Shown piece after piece: positions 1 through 12,800 of a DNA stretch of 64,000 bases. Positions within the stretch are counted from its first letter, which is position 1; each line of letters begins with the position of its first letter. This DNA is from Palaemon carinicauda. Lineage: Eukaryota > Arthropoda > Malacostraca > Decapoda > Palaemonidae. The position numbers and the translations under genes were made by a program. The notes under the pieces were generated by a model, which was not told the DNA's origin, did not search any database, and was given only the letters and a program-made list of their open reading frames with translations. The stretch lies in NCBI RefSeq assembly GCF_036898095.1, contig NC_090744.1, forward strand, positions 13,504,644 to 13,568,643, given 5' to 3'.

Positions 1-3000
1 TGAGAAACTTGAGTCTGAAGGAACGTATGTTTTAGAGTAACTTTGGTCAGAATGGTTGTGATTGAAAAGGGAAAGGTTGAATGGTGGTCATGTGAGAAAC
101 TCGAGTCTGAAGGAACGTATGTTTTAAGAGTAACTTTGGTCAGAATGGTTGTGATTGAAAAGGGAAATGTTGAATGGTGGTCATGTGAGAAACTTAAATC
201 AGAAGGAACATCCGTTTCAAAGTAACTCTGGTCAGAATGGTTGTGATTGAAAAGGGAAAGGTTGAATGTTGGTCATGTGAGAAACTTAAATCTGAAGGAA
301 CATCCGTTTCAAAGTAACTCTGGTCAGAATGGCTGTGTTTGAAAAGGGAAAGGTTGAATGTTGGTCATGTGAGAAACTTAAATCTGAAGGAACATCCGTT
401 TCAAAGTAACTCTGGTCAGAATAGCTGTGATTGAAAAGGGAAAGGTTGAATGTTGGTCATGTGAGAAACTTAAATCTGAAGGAACATCCGTTTCAAAGTA
501 ACTCTGGTCAGAATGGCTGTGTTTGAAAAGGGAAAGGTTGAATGTTGGTCATGTGAAAAACTTAAATCTGATGGAACATCCGTTTCAAAGTAACTCTGGT
601 CAGAATGGCTGTGATTGGAAAGGGAAAGGTTGAATGTTGGTCATGTGAGAAACTTAAATCTGAAGGAACATCCGTTTCAAAGTAACTCTGGTCAGAATGG
701 CTGTGATTGGAAAGGGAAAGGTTGAATGTTGGTCATGTGAGAAACTTAAATCTGAAGGAACATCCGTTTCAAAGTAACTCTGGTCAGAGTGGCTGTGATT
801 GAAAAGGGAAAGGTTGAATGTTGGTCATGTGAGAAACTTAAATCTGAAGGAACATCCGTTTCAAAGTAACTCTGGTCAGAATGGCTGTGATTGGAAAGGG
901 AAAGGTTGAATGTTGGTCATGTGAGAAACTTAAATCTGAAGGAACATCCGTTTCAAAGTAACTCTGGTCAGAATGGCTGTGATTGGAAAGGGAAAGGTTG
1001 AATGTTGGTCATGTGAGAAACTTAAATCTGAAGGAACATCCGTTTCAAAGTAACTCTGGTCAGAGTGGCTGTGATTGGAAAGGGAAAGGTTGAATGTTGG
1101 TCATGTGAGAAACTTAAATCTGAAGGAACATCCGTTTCAAAGTAACTCTGGTCAGAATGGCTGTGATTGGAAAGGGAAAGGTTGAATGTTGGTCATGTGA
1201 GAAACTTAAATCTGAAGGAACATCCGTTTCAAAGTAACTCTGGTCAGAGTGGCTGTGATTGGAAAGGGAAAGGTTGAATGTTGGTCATGTGAGAAACTTA
1301 TATCTGAAGGAACATCCGTTTCAAAGTAACTCTGGTCAGAATGGTTGTGATTGGAAAGGGAAAGGTTGAATGTTGGTCATGTGAGAAACTTAAATCTGAA
1401 GGAACATCCGTTTCAAAGTAACTCTGGTCAGAATGGCTGTGTTTGAAAAGGGAAAGGTTGAATGTTGGTCATGTGAGAAACTTAAATCTGAAGGAACATC
1501 CGTTTCAAAGTAACTCTGGTCAGAATGGCTGTGATTGGAAAGGGAAAGGTTGAATGTTGGTCATGTGAGAAACTTAAATCTGAAGGAACATCCGTTTCAA
1601 AGTAACTCTGGTCAGAATGGCTGTGATTGGAAAGGGAAAGGTTGAATGTTGGTCATGTGAGAAATTTAAATCTGAAGGAACATCCGTTTCAAAGTAACTC
1701 TGGTCAGAATGGCTGTGATTGGAAAGGGAAAGGTTGAATGTTGGTCATGTGAGAAACTTAAATCTGAAGGAACATCCGTTTCAAAGTAACTCTGGTCAGA
1801 ATGGCTGTGATTGGAAAGGGAAAGGTTGAATGTTGGTCATGTGAGAAACTTAAATCTGAAGGAACATCCGTTTCAAAGTAACTCTGGTCAGAATGGTTGT
1901 GATTGGAAAGGGAAAGGTTGAATGTTGGTCATGTGAGAAACATAAATCTGAAGGAACACCCGTTTCAAAGTAACTCTGGTCAGAATGGTTGTGATTGAAA
2001 AGGGAAAGGTTGAATGTTGGTCATGTGAGAAACTTAAATCTGAAGGAACATCCGTTTCAAAGTAACTCTGGTCAGAATGGCTGTGATTGAAAAGGGAAAG
2101 GTTGAATGTTGGTCATGTGAGAAACTTAAATCTGAAGGAACATCCGTTTCAAAGTAACTCTGGTCAGAATGGTTGTGATTGGAAAGGGAAAGGTTGAATG
2201 TTGGTCATGTGAGAAACATAAATCTGAAGGAACACCCGTTTCAAAGTAACTCTGGTCAGAATGGTTGTGATTGGAAAGGGAAAGGTTGAATGTTGGTCAT
2301 GTGAGAAACTTAAATCTGAAGGAACATCCGTTTCAAAGTAACTCTGGTCAGAATGGTTGTGATTGAAAAGGGAAAGGTTGAATGTTGGTCATGTGAGAAA
2401 CTTAAATCTGAAGGAACATCCGTTACAAAGTAACTCTCGTCAGAATGGTTGTGATTGAAAAGGGAAAGGTTGAATTTTGGTCATGTGAGAAACTTAAAAC
2501 TGAAGGAACATCCGTTTCAAAGTAACTCTGGTCAGAATGGTTGTGATTGAAAAGGGAAAGGTTGAATGTTGGTCATGTGAGAAACTTAAATCTGAAGGAA
2601 CATCCGTTTCAAAGTAACTCTGGTCAGAATGGTTGTGATTGAAAAGGGAAAGGTTGAATGGTGGTCATGTGAGAAGCATAAATCTGAAGGAACATCCATT
2701 TCAAAGTAACTTTGGTCAGAATGGCTGTGATTGAAAAGGGAAAGGTTGAATGGTGGTAATGTGAGAAACTTAAATCTGAAGGAACATCTGTTTCAAAGTA
2801 ACTTTGGTCAGAATGATTGTGATTGAAAAGGCGAAGGTTGAATGGTGGTCATGTGAGAAACTTGAGTCTGAAGGAACGTAAGTTTTAGAGTAACTTTGGT
2901 CAGAATGGTTGTGATTGAAAAGGGAAAGGTTGAATGGTGGTCATGTGAGAAACTCGAGTCTGAAGGAACGTATGTTTTAAGAGTAACTTTTGTCAGAATG

Positions 3001-3131
3001 GTTGTGATTGAAAAGGGAAAGGTTGAATGTTGGTCATGTGAAAAACTCGAGTCTGAAGGAACGTATGTTTTAAGAGTAACTTTGGTCAGAATGGTTGTGA
3101 TTGAAAAGGGAAAGGTTGAATGGTGGTCATG

Positions 3132-6100
3132 TGAGATACTTAAATCAGAAGGAACATCTGTTTCAAAGTATCTCTGGTCAGAATGGTTGTGATTGAAAAG
3201 GGAAAGGTTGAATGTTGGTCATGTGAGAAACTTGAATCTGAAGGAACATCCGTTTTAAAGTAACTCTGGTCAGAATGGCTGTGTTTAAAAAGGGAAAGGT
3301 TGAATGTTGGTCATGTGATAAAACTTAAATCTGAAGGAACATCAGTTTCAAAGTAACTCTGGTCAGAATGGCTGTGTTTGAAAAGGGAAAGGTTGAATGT
3401 TGGTCATGTGAGAAACTTAAATCTGAAGGAACATCCGTTTCAAAGTAACTCTGGTAAGAATGGCTGTGTTTGAAAAGGGGAATGTTGGTCATGTGAGAAA
3501 CTTAAATCTGAAGGAACATCCGTTTCAAAGTAACTCTGGTCAGAATGGCTGTGATTGAAAAGGGAAAGGTTGAATGTTGGTCATGTGAGAAACTTATATC
3601 TGAAGGAACATCCGTTTCAAAGTAACTCTGGTCAAAATGGCTGTGATTGAAAAGGGAAAGGTTGAATGTTGGTCATGTGAGAAACTTAAATCTGAAGGAA
3701 CATCCGTTTCAAAGTAACTCTGGTCAGAATGGCTGTGATTGAAAAGGGAAAGGTTGAATGTTGGTCATGTGAGAAACTTAAATCTGAAGGAACATCCATT
3801 TCAAAGTAACTCTGGTCAAAATGGCTGTGATTGAAAAGGGAAAGGTTGAATGTTGGTCATGTGAGAAACTTAAATCTGAAGGAACATCCGTTTCAAAGTA
3901 ACTCTGGTCAGAATGGTTGTGATTGAAATGGGAATGGTTGAATGTTGGTCATATGAAAAACTTAAATCTGAAGGAACATCCATTTCAAAGTAACTCTGGT
4001 CAGAATGGTTGTGATTGAAAAGGGAAAGGTTGAATGTTGGTCATGTGAGAAACATAAATCTGAAGGAATATCCGTTTCAAAGTAACCCTGGTCGGAAAGG
4101 GAAAGGTTTAATGTTGGTAATGTGAGAAACTTAAATCTGAAGGAACATCTGTTTCAAAGTAACTCTGGTCAGAATGATTGTAATTGAAAAGGCGAAGGTT
4201 GAATGGTGGTCACGTGAGAAACTTGAGTCTGAAGGAACGTATGTTTCAAAGTAACTTTGGTCAGAATGATTGTGATTGAAAAGGCGAAGGTTGAATGGTG
4301 GTCATGTGAAAAACTCGAGTCTGAAGGAACATATGTTTTAGAGTAACTTTGATCAGAATGGTTGTGATTGAAAAGGGAAAGGTTGAATGTTGGTCATGTG
4401 AGAAACTCGAGTCTGAAGGAACGTATGTTTTAAGAGTAACTTTGGTCAGAATGGTTGTGATTGAAATGGGAATGGTTGAATGTTGGTCATGTGAGAAGCT
4501 TAAATCTGAAGGAACATCCGTTTCAAAGTAACTCTGGTCGGAATGGCTGTGATTGGAAAGGGAAAGGTTGAATGTTGGTCATGTGAGAAACTTAAATCTG
4601 GAGGAACATCCGTTTCAAAGTAACTCTGGTCGGAATGGCTGTGATTGGAAAGGGAAAGGTTGAATGTTGGTCATGTGAGAAACTTAAATCTGGAGGAACA
4701 TCCGTTTCAAAGTAACTCTGGTCGGAATGGTTGTGATTGAAAAGGGAAAGGTTGAATGTTGGTCATGTGAGAAACTTAAATCTGGAGGAACATCCGTTTC
4801 AAAGTAACTCTGGTCGGAATGGTTGTGATTGAAAAGGGAAAGGTTGAATGTTGGTCATGTGAGAAACTTAAATCTGGAGGAACATCCGTTTCAAAGTAAC
4901 TCTGGTCGGAATGGTTGTGATTGAAAAGGGAAAGGTTGAATGTTGGTCATGTGAGAAACTTAAATCTGGAGGAACATCCGTTTCAAAGTAACTCTGGTCG
5001 GAATGGTTGTGATTGAAAAGGGAGAGGTTGAATGTTGGTTATGTGAGAAACTTAAATCTGGAGGAATATCCATTTCAAAGTAACTCTGGTCGGAATGGCT
5101 GTGTTTGAAAAGGGAAAGGTTGAATGTTGGACAGGTGAGAAACTTAAATCTGGAGGAACATCCGTTTCAAAGAAACTCTGGTCAGCATGGCTGTGTTTGA
5201 AAAGGGAAAGGTTGAATGTTGGACAGGTGAGAAACTTAAATCTGGAGGAACATCCGTTTCAAAGTAGCTCTGGTCAGAATGGCTGTGTTTGAAAAGGGAA
5301 AGGTTGAATGTTGGACAGGTGAGAAACTTAAATCTGGAGGAACATCCGTTTCAAAGTAACTCTGGTCGGAATGGCTGTGTTTGAAAAGGGAAAGGTTGAA
5401 TGTTGGTCATGTGAGAAACTTAAATCTGGAGGAACATCCGTTTCAAAGTAACTCTGGTCGGAATGGCTGTGATTGGAAAGGGAAAGGTTGAATGTTGGTC
5501 ATGTGAGAAACTTAAATCTGGAGGAACATCCGTTTCAAAGTAACTCTGGTCGGAATGGCTGTGATTGGAAAGGGAAAGGTTGAATGTTGGTCATGTGAGA
5601 AACTTAAATCTGGAGGAACATCCGTTTCAAAGTAACTCTGGTCGGATTGGTTGTAATTGAAAAGGGAAAGGTTGAATGTTGGTCATGTGAGAAACTTAAA
5701 TCTGGAGGAACATCCGTTTCAAAGTAACTCTGGTCAGAATGGCTGTGATTGAAAAGGGAAAGGTTGAATGTTGGACAGGTGAGAAACTTAAATCTGGAAG
5801 AACATCCGTTTCAAAGAAACTCTGGTCAGAATGGATGTGTTTGAAAAGGGAAAGGTTGAATGTTGGACAGGTGAGAAACTTAAATCTGGAGGAACATCCG
5901 TTTCAAAGTAGCTCTGGTCAGAATGGCTGTGTTTGAAAAGGGAAAGGTTGAATGTTGGACAGGTGAGAAACTTAAATCTGGAGGAACATCCATTTCAAAG
6001 TAGCTCTGGTCAGAATGGCTGTGTTTGAAAAGGGAAAGGTTGAATGTTGGTCACGTGAGAAACTTAAATCTGAAGGAACATCCGTTTCAAAGTAGCTCTG

Positions 6101-9100
6101 GTCAAAATGGCTGTTTGAAAAGGGAAAGGTTGAATGTTGGTCACGTGAGAAACTTAAATCTGAAGGAACATCCGTTTCAAAGTAGCTCTGGTCAGAATGG
6201 CTGTGTTTGAAAAAGGAAAGGTTGAATGTTGGTCACGTGAGACACATATATCTGAAGGAACATCTGTTTCAATGTTTGAAAAGGGAAAGGTTGAATGTTG
6301 GTCACGTGAGACACATAAATCTGAAGGAACATCCGTTTCAAGGTAACTCTGGTCAGAATGGCTGTGTTTGAAAAGGGAAAGGTTGAATGTTGGTCACGTG
6401 AGACACATAAATCTGAAGGAACATCCGTTTCAAGGTAACTCTGGTCAGAATGGCTGTGTTTGAAAAGGGAAAGGTTGAATGTTGGTCACGTGAGACACAT
6501 AAATCTGAAGGAACATCCGTTTCAAGGTAACTCTGGTCAAAATGGCTGTGTTTGAAAAGGGAAAGGTTGAATGTTGGTCACGTGAGACACATAAATCTGA
6601 AGGAACATCCGTTTCAAGGTAACTCTGGTCTGAATGGCTGTGTTTGAAAAGGGAAAGGTTGAATGTTGGTCACGTGAGACACATAAATCTGAAGGAACAT
6701 CCGTTTCAAGGTAACTCTGGTCAGAATGGCTGTGTTTGAAAAGGGAAAGGTTGAATGTTGGTCACGTGAGACACATAAATCTGAAGGAACATCCGTTTCA
6801 AGGTAACTCTGGTCAGAATGGCTGTGTTTGAAAAGGGAAAGGTTGAATGTTGGTCACGTGAGACACATAAATCTGAAGGAACATCCGTTTCAAGGTAACT
6901 CTGGTCAGAATGGCTGTGTTTGAAAAGGGAAAGGTTGAATGTTGGTCACGTGAGACACATAAATCTGAAGGAACATCCGTTTCAAGGTAACTCTGGTCAG
7001 AATGGCTGTGTTTGAAAAGGGAAAGGTTGAATGTTGGTCACGTGAGACACATAAATCTGAAGGAACATCCGTTTCAAGGTAACTCTGGTCAGAATGGCTG
7101 TGTTTGAAAAGGGAAAGGTTGAATGTTGGTCACGTGAGACACATAAATCTGAAGGAACATCCGTTTCAAGGTAACTCTGGTCAGAATGGCTGTGTTTGAA
7201 AAGGGAAAGGTTGAATGTTGGTCACGTGAGACACATAAATCTGAAGGAACATCCGTTTCAAGGTAACTCTGGTCAGAATGGCTGTGTTTGAAAAGGGAAA
7301 GGTTGAATGTTGGTCACGTGAGACACATAAATCTGAAGGAACATCCGTTTCAAGGTAACTCTGGTCAGAATGGCTGTGTTTGAAAAGGGAAAGGTTGAAT
7401 GTTGGTCACGTGAGACACATAAATCTGAAGGAACATCCGTTTCAAGGTAACTCTGGTCAGAATGGCTGTGTTTGAAAAGGGAAAGGTTGAATGTTGGTCA
7501 CGTGAGACACATAAATCTGAAGGAACATACGGTTCAAGGTAACTCTGGTCAGAATGGCTGCGATTGGAAAGGGAAAGGTTGAATGTTGGTCACGTGAAAC
7601 ACATAAATCTGAAGGAACATACGGTTCAAGGTAACTCTGGTCAGAATGGCTGCGATTGGAAAGGGAAAGGTTGAATGTTGGTCACGGGAGAAACTTAAAT
7701 CTGAAGGAACATCCGTTTCAAGGTAACTCTGGTCAGAATGGCTGCGATTGGAAAGGGAAAGGTTGAATGTTGGTCACGTGAGAAACTTAAATCTGAAGGA
7801 ACATCCGTTTCAAGGTAACTCTGGTTAGAATGGTTGCGATTAAAAAGGGAAAGGTTGAATGTTGGTCACGTGAGAAACTTAAATCTGAAGGAACATCCGT
7901 TTCAAGGTAACTCTGGTCAGAATGGTTGCGATTAAAAAGGGAAAGGTTGAATGTTGGTCATGTGAGAAACATAAATCTGAAGGAACATCCGTTTCAAGGT
8001 AACTCTGGTCAGAATGGTTGCGATTGAAAAGGGAAAGGTTGAATGTTGGTCATTTGAGAAACATAAATCTGAAGGAACATCCGTTTCAAAGTAACTCTGG
8101 TCAGAATGGTTGCGATTGAAAAAGGAAAAGTTGAATGTTGGTCATGTGAGAAACTTAAATCTGAAGGAACATCCATTTCAAAGTAACTCTGGTCAGAATG
8201 GTTGTGTTTGAAAAGGGAAAGTTTGAATGTTGGTCATGTGGGAAACTTAAATCCGAAGGAACATCCGTTTCACAGGAACTCTGGTCAGAATGGCTGTGAT
8301 TGAAAATGGAAAGGTTGAATGTTGGTCATGTGAGAAACTTAAATCTGAAGGAACATCCGTTTCAAGGTAACTCTGGTCAGAATGGCTGTTTTTGAAAAGG
8401 GAAAAGTTGAATGTTGGTCACGTGAAACATAAATCTGAAGGAACATCCGTTTCAAGGTAACTCTGGTCAGAATGGCTGTGTTTGAAAAGGGAAAGGTTGA
8501 ATGTTGGTCACGTGAGACACATAAATCTGAAGGAACATCCGTTTCAAAGTAACTCTGGTCAGAATGGCTGTGTTTGAAAAGGGAAAGGTTGAATGTTGGT
8601 CACGTGAGACACATAAATCTGAAGGAACATCCGTTTCAAGGTAACTCTGGTCAGAATGGCTGTGTTTGAAAAGGGAAAGGTTTAATGTTGGTCACGTGAG
8701 ACACAAATCTGAAGGAACATCCGTTTCAAGGTAACTCTGGTCAGAATGGCTGTGTTTGAAAAGGGAAAGGTTGAATGTTGGTCACGTGAGACACATAAAT
8801 CTGAAGGAACATCCGTTTCAAGGTAACTCTGGTCAGAATGGCTGTGTTTGAAAAGGGAAAGGTTGAATGTTGGTCACGTGAGACACATAAATCTGAAGGA
8901 AAATCCGTTTCAAGGTAACTCTGGTCAGAATGGCTGTGTTTGAAAAGGGAAAGGTTGAATGTTGGTCACGTGAGACACATAAATCTGAAGGAACATCCGT
9001 TTCAAGGTAACTCTGGTCAGAATGGCTGTATTTGAAAAGGGAAAGGTTGAATGTTGGTCACGTGAGACACATAAATCTGAAGGAACATCCGTTTCAAGGT

Positions 9101-9890
9101 AACTCTGGTCAGAATGGCTGTGTTTGAAAAGGGAAAGGTTGAATGTTGGTCACGTGAGACACATAAATCTGAAGGAACATCCGTTTCAAGGTAACTCTGG
9201 TCAGAATGGCTGTGTTTGAAAAGGGAAAGGTTGAATGTTGGTCACGTGAGACACATAAATCTGAAGGAACATCCGTTTCAAGGTAACTCTGGTCAGAATG
9301 GCTGTGTTTGAAAAGGGAAAGGTTGAATGTTGGTCACGTGAGACACATAAATCTGAAGGAACATCCGTTTCAAGGTAACTCTGGTCAGAATGGCTGTGTT
9401 TGAAAAGGGAAAGGTTGAATGTTGGTCACGTGAGACACATAAATCTGAAGGAACATACGTTTCAAGGTAACTCTGGTCAGAATGGCTGTGTTTGAAAAGG
9501 GAAAGGTTGAATGTTGGTCACGGGAGAAACTTAAATCTGAAGGAACATACGTTTCAAGGTAACTCTGGTCAGAATGGCTGCGATTGGAAAGGGAAAGGTT
9601 GAATGTTGGTCACGTGAGAAACTTAAATCTGAAGGAACATCCGTTTCAAGGTAACTCTGGTTAGAATAGTTGCGATTAAAAAGGGAAAGGTTGAATGTTG
9701 GTCACGTGAGAAACTTAAATCTGAAGGAACATCCGTTTCAAGGTAACTCTGGTCAGAATGGCTGTGATTGAAAAGGGAAAGGTTGAATGTTGGTCATGTG
9801 AGAAACTTAAATCTGAAGGAACATCCGTTTCAAAGTAACTCTGGTCAGAATGGTTGTGATTGAAAATGGAAAGGTTGAATGTTGGTCATG
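3132..9890. repeat. Higher-order block 1, copy A (about 6.76 kb)
   Basis: Delimited by the rare variant tgagatacttaaatcag at 3,132 and its next occurrence at 9,891. Internal order: CATGTG-type monomers, a few divergent gtatgttt monomers (about 4.19-4.48 kb), 'ctggagg' monomers (about 4.53-6.0 kb, some with acaggtgag), then a long CACGTG run. It also carries a shortened monomer at 3,471 (tgaaaaggggaatgttgg) and another at 6,271 (tttcaatgtttgaaaagg). Both landmarks recur in copies B, C and D. The preceding stretch, about 2,014-3,131, matches 22,130-23,247 at a constant offset of 20,116. Confidence 0.85.
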
Positions 9891-12800
9891 TGAGATACTT
9901 AAATCAGAAGGAACATCTGTTTCAAAGTAACTCTGGTCAGAATGGTTGTGATTGAAAAGGGAAAGGTTGAATGTTGGTCATGTGATAAAACTTAAATCTG
10001 AAGGAACATCCGTTTTAAAGTAACTCTGGTCAGAATGGCTGTGTTTAAAAAGGGAAAGGTTGAATGTTGGTCATGTGATAAAACTTAAATCTGAAGGAAC
10101 ATCCGTTTCAAAGTAACTCTGGTCAGAATGGCTGTGTTTGAAAAGGGAAAGGTTGAATGTTGGTCATGTGAGAAACTTAAATCTGAAGGAACATCCGGTT
10201 TAAAGTAACTCTGGTAAGAATGGCTGTGTTTGAAAAGGGGAATGTTGGTCATGTGAGAAACTTAAATCTGAAGGAACATCCGTTTCAAAGTAACTCTGGT
10301 CAGAATGGCTGTGATTGAAAAGGGAAAGGTTGAATGTTGGTCATGTGAGAAACTTATATCTGAAGGAACATCCGTTTCAAAGTAACTCTGGTCAAAATGG
10401 CTGTGATTGAAAAGGGAAAGGTTGAATGTTGGTCATGTGAGAAACTTAAATCTGAAGGAACATCCGTTTCAAAGTAACTCTGGTCAGAATGGCTGTGATT
10501 GAAAAGGGAAAGGTTGAATGTTGGTCATGTGAGAAACTTAAATCTGAAGGAACATCCATTTCAAAGTAACTCTGGTCAAAATGGCTGTGATTGAAAAGGG
10601 AAAGGTTGAATGTTGGTCATGTGAGAAACTTAAATCTGAAGGAACATCCGTTTCAAAGTAACTCTGGTCGGAATGGTTGTGATTGAAAAGGGAAAGGTTG
10701 AATGTTGGTCATGTGAGAAACTTAAATCTGGAGGAACATCCGTTTCAAAGTAACTCTGGTCGGAATGGTTGTGATTGAAAAGGGAGAGGTTGAATGTTGG
10801 TTATGTGAGAAACTTAAATCTGGAGGAATATCCATTTCAAAGTAACTCTGGTCGGAATGGCTGTGTTTGAAAAGGGAAAGGTTGAATGTTGGACAGGTGA
10901 GAAACTTAAATCTGGAGGAACATCCGTTTCAAAGAAACTCTGGTCAGCATGGCTGTGTTTGAAAAGGGAAAGGTTGAATGTTGGACAGGTGAGAAACTTA
11001 AATCTGGAGGAACATCCGTTTCAAAGTAGCTCTGGTCAGAATGGCTGTGTTTGAAAAGGGAAAGGTTGAATGTTGGACAGGTGAGAAACTTAAATCTGGA
11101 GGAACATCCGTTTCAAAGTAACTCTGGTCGGAATGGCTGTGTTTGAAAAGGGAAAGGTTGAATGTTGGTCATGTGAGAAACTTAAATCTGGAGGAACATC
11201 CGTTTCAAAGTAACTCTGGTCGGAATGGCTGTGATTGGAAAGGGAAAGGTTGAATGTTGGTCATGTGAGAAACTTAAATCTGGAGGAACATCCTTTTCAA
11301 AGTAACTCTGGTCGGAATGGCTGTGATTGGAAAGGGAAAGGTTGAATGTTGGTCATGTGAGAAACTTAAATCTGGAGGAACATCCGTTTCAAAGTAACTC
11401 TGGTCGGATTGGTTGTAATTGAAAAGGGAAAGGTTGAATGTTGGTCATGTGAGAAACTTAAATCTGGAGGAACATCCGTTTCAAAGTAACTCTGGTCAGA
11501 ATGGCTGTGATTGAAAAGGGAAAGGTTGAATGTTGGACAGGTGAGAAACTTAAATCTGGAAGAACATCCGTTTCAAAGAAACTCTGGTCAGAATGGCTCT
11601 GTTTGAAAAGGGAAAGGTTGAATGTTGGACAGGTGAGAAACTTAAATCTGGAGGAACATCCGTTTCAAAGTAGCTCTGGTCAGAATGGCTGTGTTTGAAA
11701 AGGGAAAGGTTGAATGTTGGACAGGTGAGAAACTTAAATCTGGAGGAACATCCATTTCAAAGTAGCTCTGGTCAGAATGGCTGTGTTTGAAAAGGGAAAG
11801 GTTGAATGTTGGTCACGTGAGAAACTTAAATCTGAAGGAACATCCGTTTCAAAGTAGCTCTGGTCAAAATGGCTGTTTGAAAAGGGAAAGGTTGAATGTT
11901 GGTCACGTGAGAAACTTAAATCTGAAGGAACATCCGTTTCAAAGTAACTCTGGTCAGAATGGCTGTGTTTGAAAAAGGAAAGGTTGAATGTTGGTCACGT
12001 GAGACACATATATCTGAAGGAACATCTGTTTCAATGTTTGAAAAGGGAAAGGTTGAATGTTGGTCACGTGAGACACATAAATCTGAAGGAACATCCGTTT
12101 CAAGGTAACTCTGGTCAGAATGGCTGTGTTTGAAAAGGGAAAGGTTGAATGTTGGTCACGTGAGACACATAAATCTGAAGGAACATCCGTTTCAAGGTAA
12201 CTCTGGTCAGAATGGCTGTGTTTGAAAAGGGAAAGGTTGAATGTTGGTCACGTGAGACACATAAATCTGAAGGAACATCCGTTTCAAGGTAACTCTGGTC
12301 AGAATGGCTGTGTTTGAAAAGGGAAAGGTTGAATGTTGGTCACGTGAGACACATAAATCTGAAGGAACATCCGTTTCAAGGTAACTCTGGTCAGAATGGC
12401 TGTGTTTGAAAAGGGAAAGGTTGAATGTTGGTCACGTGAGACACATAAATCTGAAGGAACATCCGTTTCAAGGTAACTCTGGTCAGAATGGCTGTGTTTG
12501 AAAAGGGAAAGGTTGAATGTTGGTCACGTGAGACACATAAATCTGAAGGAACATCCGTTTCAAGGTAACTCTGGTCAGAATGGCTGTGTTTGAAAAGGGA
12601 AAGGTTGAATGTTGGTCACGTGAGACACATAAATCTGAAGGAACATCCGTTTCAAGGTAACTCTGGTCAGAATGGCTGTGTTTGAAAAGGGAAAGGTTGA
12701 ATGTTGGTCACGTGAGACACATAAATCTGAAGGAACATCCGTTTCAAGGTAACTCTGGTCAGAATGGCTGTGTTTGAAAAGGGAAAGGTTGAATGTTGGT

